Positions 26,689 through 35,517 of a DNA stretch of 47,177 nucleotides are shown here, in pieces. Every line of letters begins with the position of its first letter. Within the stretch, counting starts at the first letter, position 1. A program made the position numbers and the translations under genes. This stretch comes from Amphimedon queenslandica (lineage: Eukaryota > Porifera > Demospongiae > Haplosclerida > Niphatidae), in NCBI RefSeq assembly GCF_000090795.2, contig NW_003546429.1, forward strand, positions 9,908 through 57,084, written 5' to 3'. The notes below the pieces were generated by a model. It was not told the DNA's origin and did not search any database. It worked only from the letters and a program-made list of their open reading frames with translations.

Positions 26689-28409
26689 GAACAATGATAT
26701 TTCTAATAATTACTTTAATGCCTTCAGATGATCTAATTGTAAGATCAGAAAAATAATTTTCTTTCAAAGCATTCAATAAATCAAAAACTTGAATAGACTC
26801 AGGAGATGAAACAATCTAAATTAATTGAAGGTGTGGTTATTTATTAATTAAATACCTTCTTAATATAAATGGAGATAGTATCATCTAAAGACTTTAACTG
26901 AACAATACAATCATCCAAAAATGTAACCTGAAGAAATAAAATATTAATTAATGATATTAATGAAACCTGGTATTAGTCCCTGTACTATAGTACATGGTCA
27001 CGGGCCAAATTTTGACAAAAAGTAGAAAATTCTTATATTTCCTGATACATATATATGTACTTATTTTGAGTAAAAAGTTTGAGTCAATTGCAATCAAGAT
27101 TGGATTTTTTTCAAATTTTTAAAGTTCCTCCAAAATCTGGCCAAAGTCCCTGTACTATAGTACAGGGATTTTGGTCAAATTTCGCCAAAAATTAAAAGTA
27201 GAGAATTCTTCATTTTTATGACACTTTCTGATGCAAATACATGTATTTATGTTGTGTAGAAAGTTTGAGCTGATTCCGATTGAAATTGGATTTTTTAATG
27301 AATTTTTAAAGTTCTTCCAAAATCGGGCCAAAGTCCCTGTACTATAGTACAGGGATTTTGGCCAAATTTCGCCAAAAATGAAAAGTAAAAAATTCTTCAT
27401 TTTTATGATATTTTCTAATGCATATACATGTACTTATGTTGTGTAGAAAGTTTGAGCTGATTCCGATTGAAATTGGATTTTTTATGAATTTTTAAAGTTG
27501 CTCCAAAATTTGGCCAAAGTCCCTGTACTATTATAGTACAGGGATTTTGGCCAAATTTCACCAAAAATGAAAAGTAAAGAATTCTTCATTTTTGTGATAT
27601 TTTCTGATGCATATACATGTACTTATGTTGTGTAGAAAGTTTGAGCTGATTCCGATTAAAATTGGATTTTTTATGAATTTTTAAAGTTCTTCCAAAATCG
27701 GGCCAAAGTCCCTACAGGGAATTTGGCCAAATTTTGCCAAAAATGAAAAGTAGAGAATTCTTCATTTTTATGATATTTTCTGATGCATATACATGTACTT
27801 ATGTTGCGTAAAAAGTTTGAGTTGATTCCAATCAAGATTGGATTCTTTTACAAATTTTTAAAGTTCTTCCAAAATCGGGCCAAAGTCCCTGTACTATAGT
27901 ACAGGGATTTTGGCCAAATTTTGCCAAAAATGAAAATTAGATAATTTTTCATTTTCGCGATATTTTCTAATGCATATACATGTACATGTACTTAAGTTGT
28001 GTAGAAACTTGGGGCTAATTTTGATAGAGCTTGGGTTCTTTACAAACTTTTTAAGTATAACACTCGGTCCCTCACATTAAATACAAATGTAGTTCCATCA
28101 GTAGTTCCACTAAATGTGATTTTTCTGTCGTCAATTTGAAAAGAACTCGTTTGAAAGAGTTGGTTAGTTTCCATAGCAACAGGGACGTTCCAATCAATAT
28201 CGTAACCATCATCAAGTGTAAACTCAACTCTAAAGATAAACAAATAAAAATGAATAATAATATAATCATTACAAGTTGTCATCAGTATGTAGGTCCGTTC
28301 CTGATGAACTGGCGATTTCTGTGGCTGTTATCTTCCATCTGCCAACAAGCTCCTTCAGTATCTCGTCATTTACTTTAAATATATTCCCTCCTCTTCTGTT
28401 CCTTGGCAT
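23745..28409 (-). CDS. Large tandem-BTB protein with C-terminal UBA-like end
   Basis: About 18 exons from ATG 28409 (MPRNRRGGNIFKVNDEILK) to TGA 23747-23745. Order: an N-terminal beta-rich segment; a first BTB-like fold near 26760-26340 (FEVHRCVLNSSVQ, YIYSSILPSGIAAEP); a long helical middle with coiled-coil-like KTEMKRIKKMKKEFKKFVE; a second, clearer BTB domain near 24960-24480 (SDMILIVQE, VVIHAHRVILSSRSEWFRSA, IDVTLFRTFIEYLYGKPLEY, LLAVADRYE); a BACK-like stretch; and a C-terminal UBA-like motif (DRLKSLLMAADMDINRAVNFFF). Likely a Cullin3-type adaptor or scaffold by family; I do not recognise a named vertebrate counterpart. The 1.1-kb intron 26938-28075 contains a repeat array. Head-to-head with the OCIA-like gene. 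Confidence 0.85.
26965..28060 (-). repeat. Tandem array of the 186-bp palindrome repeat inside an intron (array B, inverted)
   Basis: Six units in the opposite orientation to array A. Palindromes start at about 26977, 27147, 27334, 27520, 27709 and 27887. The unit is again 186 bp once a 3-bp insertion (27520 copy) and a 10-bp deletion (27709 copy) are allowed for. Here the palindrome is flanked by GGCCAAAG on the left and TTTTGGCC on the right, extending the dyad to about 38 bp with one mismatch. The array fills a single intron of the tandem-BTB gene. Confidence 0.95.
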
Positions 28410-28550
28410 TTCTGTCTGCTTTAGTGCTACCTGAAGGCTGAAGTTGTAGTAAATGGGTGTGGCTCTGCTTATTTTTGGGTGTGGTCAACTCAGTACACTT
28501 TCCGTAAACTTGAAACTCGTGTAGACTACTAGATCTAGACTGTAGAGAAA

Positions 28551-28973
28551 ATGGACAAAATCAATAAAGTGACTGGTGCAAAATATCCAGTAAATCTTAA
28601 AAGTCATTTAATAATCATTATCAACAGGCCCTTTCAGAGTTGAAGGAGTGCAGGAATGCAGGCATGAAGTCAGGTCTGCTTACACTGGGCTTAGGTTATC
28701 AATACTATTATATAATAGTTTATTGGTTTTATTATTTTATATGGTCTTTTATAAGTTGGTGGTATCAGTTATGTGGGATTGTCATTTCCAGCTGTGGGTG
28801 GATTTATACCACAAAAATACCATTTACTGACAGTCCTAGGTAACCGACAGTATCAGTTGTGATGATCATCAATATTACTATTATTATTATTATTATAATT
28901 ATTAGGGTGTTCCATCATATCAGGATATGCTGTTGCTGCCTATACTACAAGACAGTGTTACAATAACCAGTAA
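28551..28973 (+). CDS. OCIA-domain-like small protein, four exons
   Basis: Exons 28551-28589, 28628-28694, 28792-28839 and 28906-28973 join in frame to 73 residues. The product MDKINKVTGAKYPALSELKE continues with CRNAGMKSGLLTLGLAVGGF and a second hydrophobic helix (LTVLGCSIISGYAVAAY), then TRQC. The pattern ELKECR...S...GLP-like helix, second Gly-rich helix and terminal CR/QC resembles the OCIA domain of OCIAD1/OCIAD2, which localise to mitochondria and endosomes. The match is modest and the protein is shorter than vertebrate OCIADs, so the identity is tentative. Convergent with the RUN-PTB gene (stops 84 bp apart). Confidence 0.7.
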
Positions 28974-29057
28974 TGACCATTTATTATATTAATTATTAGC
29001 ATTTTCGTCATAAAATAATACAAATATTTGTGCACATTTATCAAAATAAAGAAACGT

Positions 29058-30858
29058 TTATTGTAGAATAGATATTTGAGAAAAACCTTGAGCTAAAAAT
29101 AGATCAAGAAAATACTAACGAAGAAGGAGCTGTAACTTACCAATATGCATGCAAACACACTGAGCCTAAAAATAGTAACAGATGAATACATCAACTGGTC
29201 TATTATTATTATTATAGTACCAGTTCAAAGGTCGGAGTTTCACACACGTAACAGACCAGCTCTTTAGACTCCGCCTCTTTACTGGCCACACCTCTTTTAC
29301 AAACAATGGCTAGGCAGGACATGTGGGCTGTAGATTGTCCTGATATTATCAGCTCACGATAATCACAAACTAATAGTTTACGCTATCAGAGAGAGAGGGA
29401 GAGAATAATGTGTATTGAATGAAATAAGGATACTTCTTTAAGTAATAATAATAATCCAACAGTGCTTAGAGTTAAAGTGATATCCTACAATGAGATAAGG
29501 AGGTGTGGTTTCCTGTATCTCTACTTACCTCAGGTTTCCTGGTATCATGTAGTACCCGAGACACAGCTGTATCTATAGTCTTTTGACCAACCTGTGATCG
29601 ATACATATACATTATTAATAATATTATTATCATTAATTACTTCTTCCTCATTAATTAACATTATGTGTTTACCCAAATAAACTAATGAATATTCAGTCCT
29701 AATCAATAATAATAATAACAATAATAATACTTATTATAATTGTTATTATTATTGATATATGCTAACTTTTCTCCAATTGTTCTAATGATTGCTGATGTGT
29801 GAGGATTAATAAATTCAGGTATCCACATAGAGGAAGTGGGTGTGGTCACTTTATGAGTGAACAATAACTGTCTCCGAAGTACAGGAGCAAATGGACTGCC
29901 ATCAGGTAAATGTTTCTAGTTATTAATAGTTATTAATGGTTATTAATGGTTAGTGGTTACCTTGACAACAGTTATTTCAGTAAAATCAATCGAATGTTTG
30001 GCTACATACTTTTGAAACTAAAATTATAATAATAATAATAAATTATTGTTGTCATCATTATTATTACATTTCCAGTAATAAGATGAATAGGTTGTCCACA
30101 CAATTCTTCAACAATATCCCATACTTCAATACCTGCTTTATAAGCCAAACAATCCTTTTCTATATCAACCACCAGCTGCCGCTCGTCAATACGCCTATTT
30201 CAGTAGCACGTACACATTGCTAGTGTTCTATTAATATCATTCTTTACCTTACGCCAATGTCAAGTGTTTTAACAGGCGGTAATTTATAAGTAACGTATAC
30301 CTTTTTAAAACAATTAATAATAATAAATAATACTATTAATCTTACAGGAATGACCCAAGTTTCATTAAGAAATCCTGATGTCTAAAAGTATATGATAATT
30401 AATATTAATTACTATTAAAACTGTTAGCAATTACTTTGTAATCCAAGTCAAAATCAACTTCTGTTGCTTGAAACAAAAGCTCCATAAACACAGCTGCAAT
30501 GAAAATCAAAATAATAAAATGATGATGATGGTGACTACCTCTCAATTCAGTGCTAGCAATTATTGAATCTTTAACATACCAATACTACAATGTATTAATG
30601 AGACTAATTGATATATTGATTAATACTTCAGTTAGTTTGGTGTTCTTCACTAAATGCTCCACTGGTACTGATATCAGTTTGTTTGTTAATGATCCTCTTA
30701 TAAAACACCTCCCTCTCCCTTGTAATGTCCTAATCTAGAAGAGAGATGAATGTGAAGAAAGAATATATCATGATATCCTTACTCTGTTTGTTGAACTAAT
30801 GTCAGTCACTAATGAATGTAGCAATGGATTCTGTCTAATAATAATAATAATAATAATA

Positions 30859-30909
<51 letters not shown>

Positions 30910-31296
30910 GTCTTTACTTTTCATTAAAATAATATTCCTGTAGCATTTCAATCCAGGACCAGTAATCTTGTCTGTTTAAACCAAAGAACGAGTTTGGCTC
31001 TGAAAGAGAACAGGTATACATGAACTTAAGTGTCTTGATTGGTTAGTTTACGTTTGAGTCCATGTCTAAAGACAGACTCTATCGTTTCACAGAAAGGTAC
31101 AAGGTGAGGACAGCCATCTTGGATCATTCCTCCAACCATCTTTAGCCTTGAGAGTATCCCTGCACACAACAAGGGAGGTGAAACAGGACAGCCTCTGTGC
31201 TGTTCTAGTGTTACCTTTCATCTCTTCAAGGAGAGGGTGAGATATTGAGGATATTTTCACAATCACTTCAGAGCTGGAGCTCTCTACAGCAGCCAT
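29058..31296 (-). CDS. RUN-PDZ-like-PTB domain adaptor protein
   Basis: Multi-exon; ATG at 31296 (MAAVESSSSEVIVKISSISH). The RUN domain covers the first six or so exons (ILSRLKMVGGMIQDGCPHLV, FCETIESVFRHGLK, NSFFGLNRQDYWSWIEML, then LVTDISSTNRVRTLQGRGRC-like text). A PDZ-like segment follows near 30300-30130 (IGVRIDERQLVVDIEKDCLA, KAGIEVWDIVEELCGQ). The C-terminal third is PTB/PID-like: YSLVYLGKHIMLINEEEVGQ with KTIDTAVSRVL, then LLVCDYRELIISGQ, LVCYVCETPTFELAQCVCMH and IAQGFSQISILQ, with the stop at 29060-29058. RUN domains bind small GTPases and PTB domains bind NPxY-type or phospho-peptides, so a GTPase-linked adaptor is inferred. No vertebrate namesake with this exact order is known to me. 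Confidence 0.82.
30834..30908. repeat. Inverted trinucleotide microsatellite (TAA)n(TTA)n in an intron
   Basis: Roughly eight AAT repeats run directly into about fifteen ATT repeats, so the tract is its own near-perfect inverted repeat and can fold into a cruciform or RNA hairpin. It lies in an intron of the RUN-PTB gene. Confidence 0.9.
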
Positions 31297-31397
31297 ATTG
31301 CTGCATAAACCACACCTACCTACCAGCCCCACCCATTCACTGGCTCTGCAATGTACTGTTCCTGTATAAACTTGTCTCTTACAGAAAAAAGATAGAG
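31297..31397. promoter_or_regulatory. Putative bidirectional promoter RUN-PTB / dispanin-like
   Basis: 101 bp between divergent ATGs, containing CCACACCTACC (about 31311-31321) and CCCCACCCATTC (about 31325-31336), CACCC-type boxes. Function inferred from position. Confidence 0.4.
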
Positions 31398-31921
31398 ATG
31401 TCTTCGACTCAAGAGACTAAAGGTATGACCTCATTTAGTGTACTTTAGTGTTGATCTATCGAAAAGGAGATCAGCAGGTATTGCTACATCAAAATGATTC
31501 AGGACTCTATTACTCTCAGCAGGTACCACTGACTGTACACAGCTATATATAGCTGCTGGACTTTCATTGTTTGTCTTTATATTTAGAAAACAATTAATAA
31601 TGTTGGATACATGATACCTCCTTCATCTTATTTCTGGCTTTCTATATTCAGTATGACCTTTTGCTTTATGCCAGTGGCAGTGATGGCCCTCATTAAATCA
31701 GTTGAAGTTAGTGATTATTACATTTATACACTAACTAATATCCCTCTCTCTTTTCAAAGGCACGAACACATTTAAAACATGGATATTTTGAAGAAGCTCG
31801 TTCAGCCTCCAGGAAAGCAAAGATATTCAATCTGATATCAATAGTGATTGGTCTCACTATTCATGGTATTAGTGTAATTTTTATTGTAATCTATTTCACA
31901 GTTATTGGAAAGCATAACTGA
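31398..31921 (+). CDS. CD225/dispanin-like two-span membrane protein, four exons
   Basis: Exons 31398-31422, 31467-31522, 31587-31706 and 31760-31921 join in frame to 120 residues. A short Gln-rich N-terminus (GDQQVLLHQNDSGLYYSQQ) precedes PPSSYFWLSIFSMTFCFMPVAVMALIKSVE, the first CD225 helix with its Cys, then the intracellular loop ARTHLKHGYFEEARSASRKAKIFN and a second span LISIVIGLTIHGISVIFIVI. The GxxxxA..S..AK.. loop between two helices is the CD225/dispanin hallmark shared by IFITM, PRRT and TMEM91-type proteins. Its exact role is unknown. Exon 2's acceptor was chosen at 31466 because the alternative at 31476 gives a stop. Confidence 0.85.
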
Positions 31922-32027
31922 TATGTGCACTGATCAATACTTTAATTCTTATTGTCTATGCAATTTTTGGTATTTTAAATACTGTATAATATTAAAAAGG
32001 TAATAAATACATAGCATGTAACTTAGG

Positions 32028-32030
<3 letters not shown>

Positions 32031-32115
<85 letters not shown>
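32031..32115. repeat. (TG)42 microsatellite
   Basis: About 85 bp of uninterrupted TG. It ends about 7 bp before the complement of the SANS-like stop codon (32124-32122), so it would be transcribed as (CA)n in that gene's 3' UTR. Poly-Cys/Val reading frames across it are artefacts. Confidence 0.98.
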
Positions 32116-32116
<1 letters not shown>

Positions 32117-32121
32117 CTACT

Positions 32122-33410
32122 TCACAGTTCAGTGTCTGTCATTTCCTTCTCCCTCACTGGAGTGTTTATGTGTCTGTTCCTTTTCTTCACTGCATCAGTA
32201 ATCTTCTTAACTGGTCCATAGGAGAGTCCAACTTTGAGTAGATCATCTTCAGAGCAGAGTGACAGTGACTCTAGGTCCATTCTTTCCTTAAGGAGAGCCT
32301 GTCCTTCATCATAAAGGTCTAAGGAGTGAAGTAGTGTTGCCAGAGGTGAATCATTCTCCAGCTCCAGCTCTGTTGTGTCTAAAGGTATAACTTGCATGAT
32401 GGCTCTACCAGACCCACCTCTCTGCCTGCTAATGACTCTCATCTCTCCTCCTTCCCTTCTCTGTGGTAGAGCTGGATCACTGTTTGATCCCTGGAGTTCA
32501 TCAGGGTACTCAAAAGAGAGTGGGTGTCTTGCTAGATCATTGAAAGTGTTGAGCATTGCCCCTGAGGTCATCTTTGGTAGTGGTCGCAGTGTGTTTCTTC
32601 CTGACATTGTCGCTAGATCAGTGAGCTCATCATCTTCTTCTGAGTCACCTTCACTATCATCTTCCTCTTCGTTTTTCTCTTTCAATACAAACGTTGTCTC
32701 TCCTTCTCCGCTTGAGCTCTTCCCTTTGGCTTTCTTGGATTTTGGTTTCATTTTCGCTGACACTGAGTTTGAACGACCCTTGAGGTTAATTTTCTCTAAT
32801 TTCTTCATTCTTTTCTGAAGATCTTTTAAAGCTTTCATCTGCTGTGCCCTTACAAACTCAGGGTGTCTTGCATTCAACTGGAGCCCAATGGTGTCTAGGA
32901 TCCTGCAGCAGTCCAGCCTCTTGTTAATGGCAGCTACTCTTGTTGGGTGATACCCTCTGTCATCAAGGGACCACATGTTGGCCTTGTGCTCTATGAGTAG
33001 CTCCAGTGCCTCGCTGTTACCATAAGTTGCTGCAATGTGGAGTGGAGTGCAGCCACGGGCATCAACCTTGTTCGGATTGCCACTGCATGAAAGATAGAGA
33101 ATATCAGTGATTTATATGATGCTAATTATTTTGCTGGGTTGATCACTATACATGTAATAATGCTGTAGCTAATACATTAATAGTTCTTTCGCTGCCAGTG
33201 GTCAGCTCAAACTTTATGGCTACAGCCTTACCCTTTCCTAAGGACAGTGTCTAATGGTTCGGGGTGACCTGTCCAAGCACACCAATGGACTGGTGTCCAT
33301 CCTTCAGTATCAGGAATATTGAGCTCTTTCTTCGTTGCTCTACTTAGAGTAGCAATCTCTCCTTCTTTAGCAGCCTGGTGTATCCGGGTCGAAGGCTCGT
33401 GTAAGGCCAT
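32122..33410 (-). CDS. SANS (USH1G)/ANKS4B-like ankyrin-SAM scaffold, two exons
   Basis: The N-terminal exon (ATG 33410, MALHEPSTRIHQAAKEGEIA) and the long second exon (to 32122) are split by an intron at about 33081-33228. Domains in order: three or four ankyrin repeats (DTEGWTPVHWCAWTGHPEPL, ARGCTPLHIAATYGNSEALE, then a degenerate one ending CRILDTIGLQL); a conserved coiled-coil block (VRAQQMKALKDLQKRMKKLE); an acidic, Ser-rich middle; a SAM domain near the C-terminus (LATLLHSLDLYDEGQALL, LESLSLCSEDDLLKVGLSYG, PVKKITDAVKKR); and a terminal TDTEL, which reads as a class I PDZ-binding motif. This is the layout of SANS and ANKS4B, which link harmonin and myosin VII in stereocilia or microvilli. 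Sponge function is unknown. Confidence 0.92.
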
Positions 33411-33705
33411 TGTTGTAGCCTGTTTACTCTAAGACAGTGAGCCACGCCCTTATGTTGCACAGGAGGGCGAGCAAAGTCTTTTGTAACAGCAATGAATTAA
33501 ATTAAAATGATATTATTGAAAGAATGATTATTATAACAATTGAGATAGTTTTAACTTTTATGCTACATACAGAAAAAGTGCCAAAGAAAAGAGAATACTA
33601 ATAATGCTCCTCTTATGTTAATCGTCAACAATAAAGAGAGAGAGAGAGGGAGGGAGAGGAAAAAGGATACACAATCATAACTTAAGGAAGAATGTCTCTG
33701 TATTA

Positions 33706-34582
33706 TTAGAATTTAATCCTTTTAGTTAATGGACCTCCAAACTCATTTCCTCCAGGACTGACTCCACCCACTAGATTTGATCCATCAATACTAAATGAAT
33801 TGAGTCTCTTCCTAGGGAGTTCTTTACTAAAAGGAGACACTGGGAGCTGTTCACTCCCGTCAGACAGAGGAAGAGGAGGAGGCAGTTCTTCTCTACACAT
33901 CAGACGTCTCCTAGTAGGGCTGGGCACTGAGCCTGAGATACCTCCACTGGTAGATTCACTGGTCTCCTCCATTAGGGAAAGGTCTGAGGAAGTCTCTTCT
34001 GTCTTGTTCATTAAGAACGCAATGAGCTCTTCACGTTTTATAAACCTCTTCTTCCTTTTAGCCCAAGACAAGACATCTTTACTTCTCTTCTTGTAGCCAT
34101 ACCTCACACCGCAATCAATGCACTGTCTACACACGTCAGCAGAATCTAATCAAAGAAATAATAAAATGATGTCAACACTGATATGTTAACACTGATATTA
34201 ACACTGATATTAACACTGATATGTTAACACTGATATTACCTCTATAAAGTTGAGTTACTGCACTTGCACTTTCATGGAATGGTACCCAGGAAGAAAGCCC
34301 AGCTCTCTGCTGACAGTCTGTAAGAGTATCGTAATGTAAAGACATGTCACGATATTTCTAACCTCTGAAGAGGTGAGCTACAGCAGTTGCTGATTCTTGA
34401 AATGAAAGCCACAGCCTTTGAGCTGCCAAGTCCTTTTCAGTCGCTAAAAGATCATCAGCATCAACTTCAGCTTCCTGTTCCCTAGAGGAAGGAGAGGGAG
34501 TGTACTAAATGTACATGTACATGTACTACCTGATATACTGCTCCTCTAATGGAGACAACATCTCTCTACCACCTTCAGCCAT
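33706..34582 (-). CDS. HAPSTR1: HAPSTR1 (C16orf72/TAPR1) homologue, three exons
   Basis: ATG at 34582 (MAEGGREMLSPLEEQYIREQ). Two internal repeats of the family are visible: LWLSFQESATAVAHLFR and LSSWVPFHESASAVTQLYRD (human LWHLFQNSATAVAQLYKD and LSLWVPFQNAATAVTNLYKE). They are followed by CGVRYGYKKRSKDVLSWAKRKKRFIKREELIAFL (given in parts; human IGYQRRNKDVLAWVKKRRR, IRREDLISFL). The remaining 100 residues are Ser/Pro-rich with basic patches (PRKRLNSFS, terminal LTKRIKF, likely nuclear localisation). In mammals HAPSTR1 is a stress-response partner and substrate of the HUWE1 ubiquitin ligase. Stop at 33706. It shares a 935-bp intergenic region with the divergent eRF3 gene. Confidence 0.93.
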
Positions 34583-35517
34583 GATGACTATCAATAAAAT
34601 AATAATAATGAATGTTGCATCATGTACATGAATCATAAAATGTGGTCAAAATAAACTGACAATGTAGCAGCTGCTTTCAAAATCTGGTGTGCATTAATTA
34701 GAATAACAAAACTAAAAAGAAAGGGGCAGAATACATGTACAATTACATGTACATTGTACAGGCGGAGTCTATGAACCACACCCACTATAATGACATGAAC
34801 CGATCTCATTTGAAATAACAATATCCAGTTAATCTTTGATCATAAGCTTTATCTATCATTACACACAAACAAAAATATAAGCCACAATTTGACACTTTCT
34901 ACTACAAATAAAAACAAAAATAAGAAACAAAATAAATAAATAAATAAATAAATGACTGAAAGATTGAATGAATGAAGTGACGATACTGGCCCAACCTTTA
35001 CCTTGTGTCCAGTTGGTTTGTTATTATAAATGAGCTACAAAGAAGGGAGAGAGAGGGAGAGGGGAGAGAGAGTCAATCTGCTTCTTGTGTCTTCACAGAA
35101 CTAATAGATACCGTATACTCTCAAAGAGTCATTTTATTTATTAGAATGAGAGGTCCTAGGAACAATTTCCTTCAAATCACATGATGATCACGTGATACTG
35201 ACAATGTTGCCGTAAACTCTATTTAGATTTAAGTGCAAGGAAAAGTAAATTTTTTTAAATTTGATCACGTGATCTCATGCATATGCATTATGGCCCACGT
35301 TGTGTGTTTGTGGTGCAATAAAACCGAGAATAAAACAGAATAAAAGACAGAGAAAGGAATTTATAAGAAATTAGTGGCCTCTGTAGGTAAGCCATTTAGA
35401 GTATTGTGTTACAGTTGTATTACAAAAAATAGGAACCAGTTTCAAAGAGGGTTGGTATCTTAAGGTAAGATTGTACTGGTTTCTTTTAATTATTGTATTA
35501 TTTTAAACAGTTTCAAA
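34583..35517. other. Intergenic region between HAPSTR1 and eRF3
   Basis: 935 bp, AT-rich, with ACATGTACATGTA-type short palindromes (34509-34519 and 34735-34755), CCACACCCAC near 34777, a GGGAGAGAG purine tract (35045-35070), an AAAT microsatellite (34928-34953) and two TCACGTGA boxes listed separately. It probably contains the eRF3 5' UTR intron (GTAAGATTG after 35463 and ACAG before the ATG). No protein gene evident. Confidence 0.6.
35188..35272. promoter_or_regulatory. Pair of TCACGTGA E-box palindromes upstream of eRF3
   Basis: TCACGTGA at 35188-35195 and 35265-35272, the same octamer doubled in the LENG8/COX6B promoter. It lies 250-330 bp upstream of the eRF3 start codon and on the promoter side of HAPSTR1. 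bHLH-zip binding is inferred from the motif. Confidence 0.55.

Noticed and set aside
32032..32241. Reading frames of alternating Cys-Val
   Set aside because: Translation of the (TG)n microsatellite; no domain beyond it and the region is antisense/3' to the SANS-like gene.
32375..32818. 147-residue plus-strand frame
   Set aside because: Ser/Leu-rich antisense shadow of the SANS-like acidic region; no independent signal.
33800..34096. 98-residue plus-strand frame
   Set aside because: Antisense shadow of the HAPSTR1 C-terminal exon.
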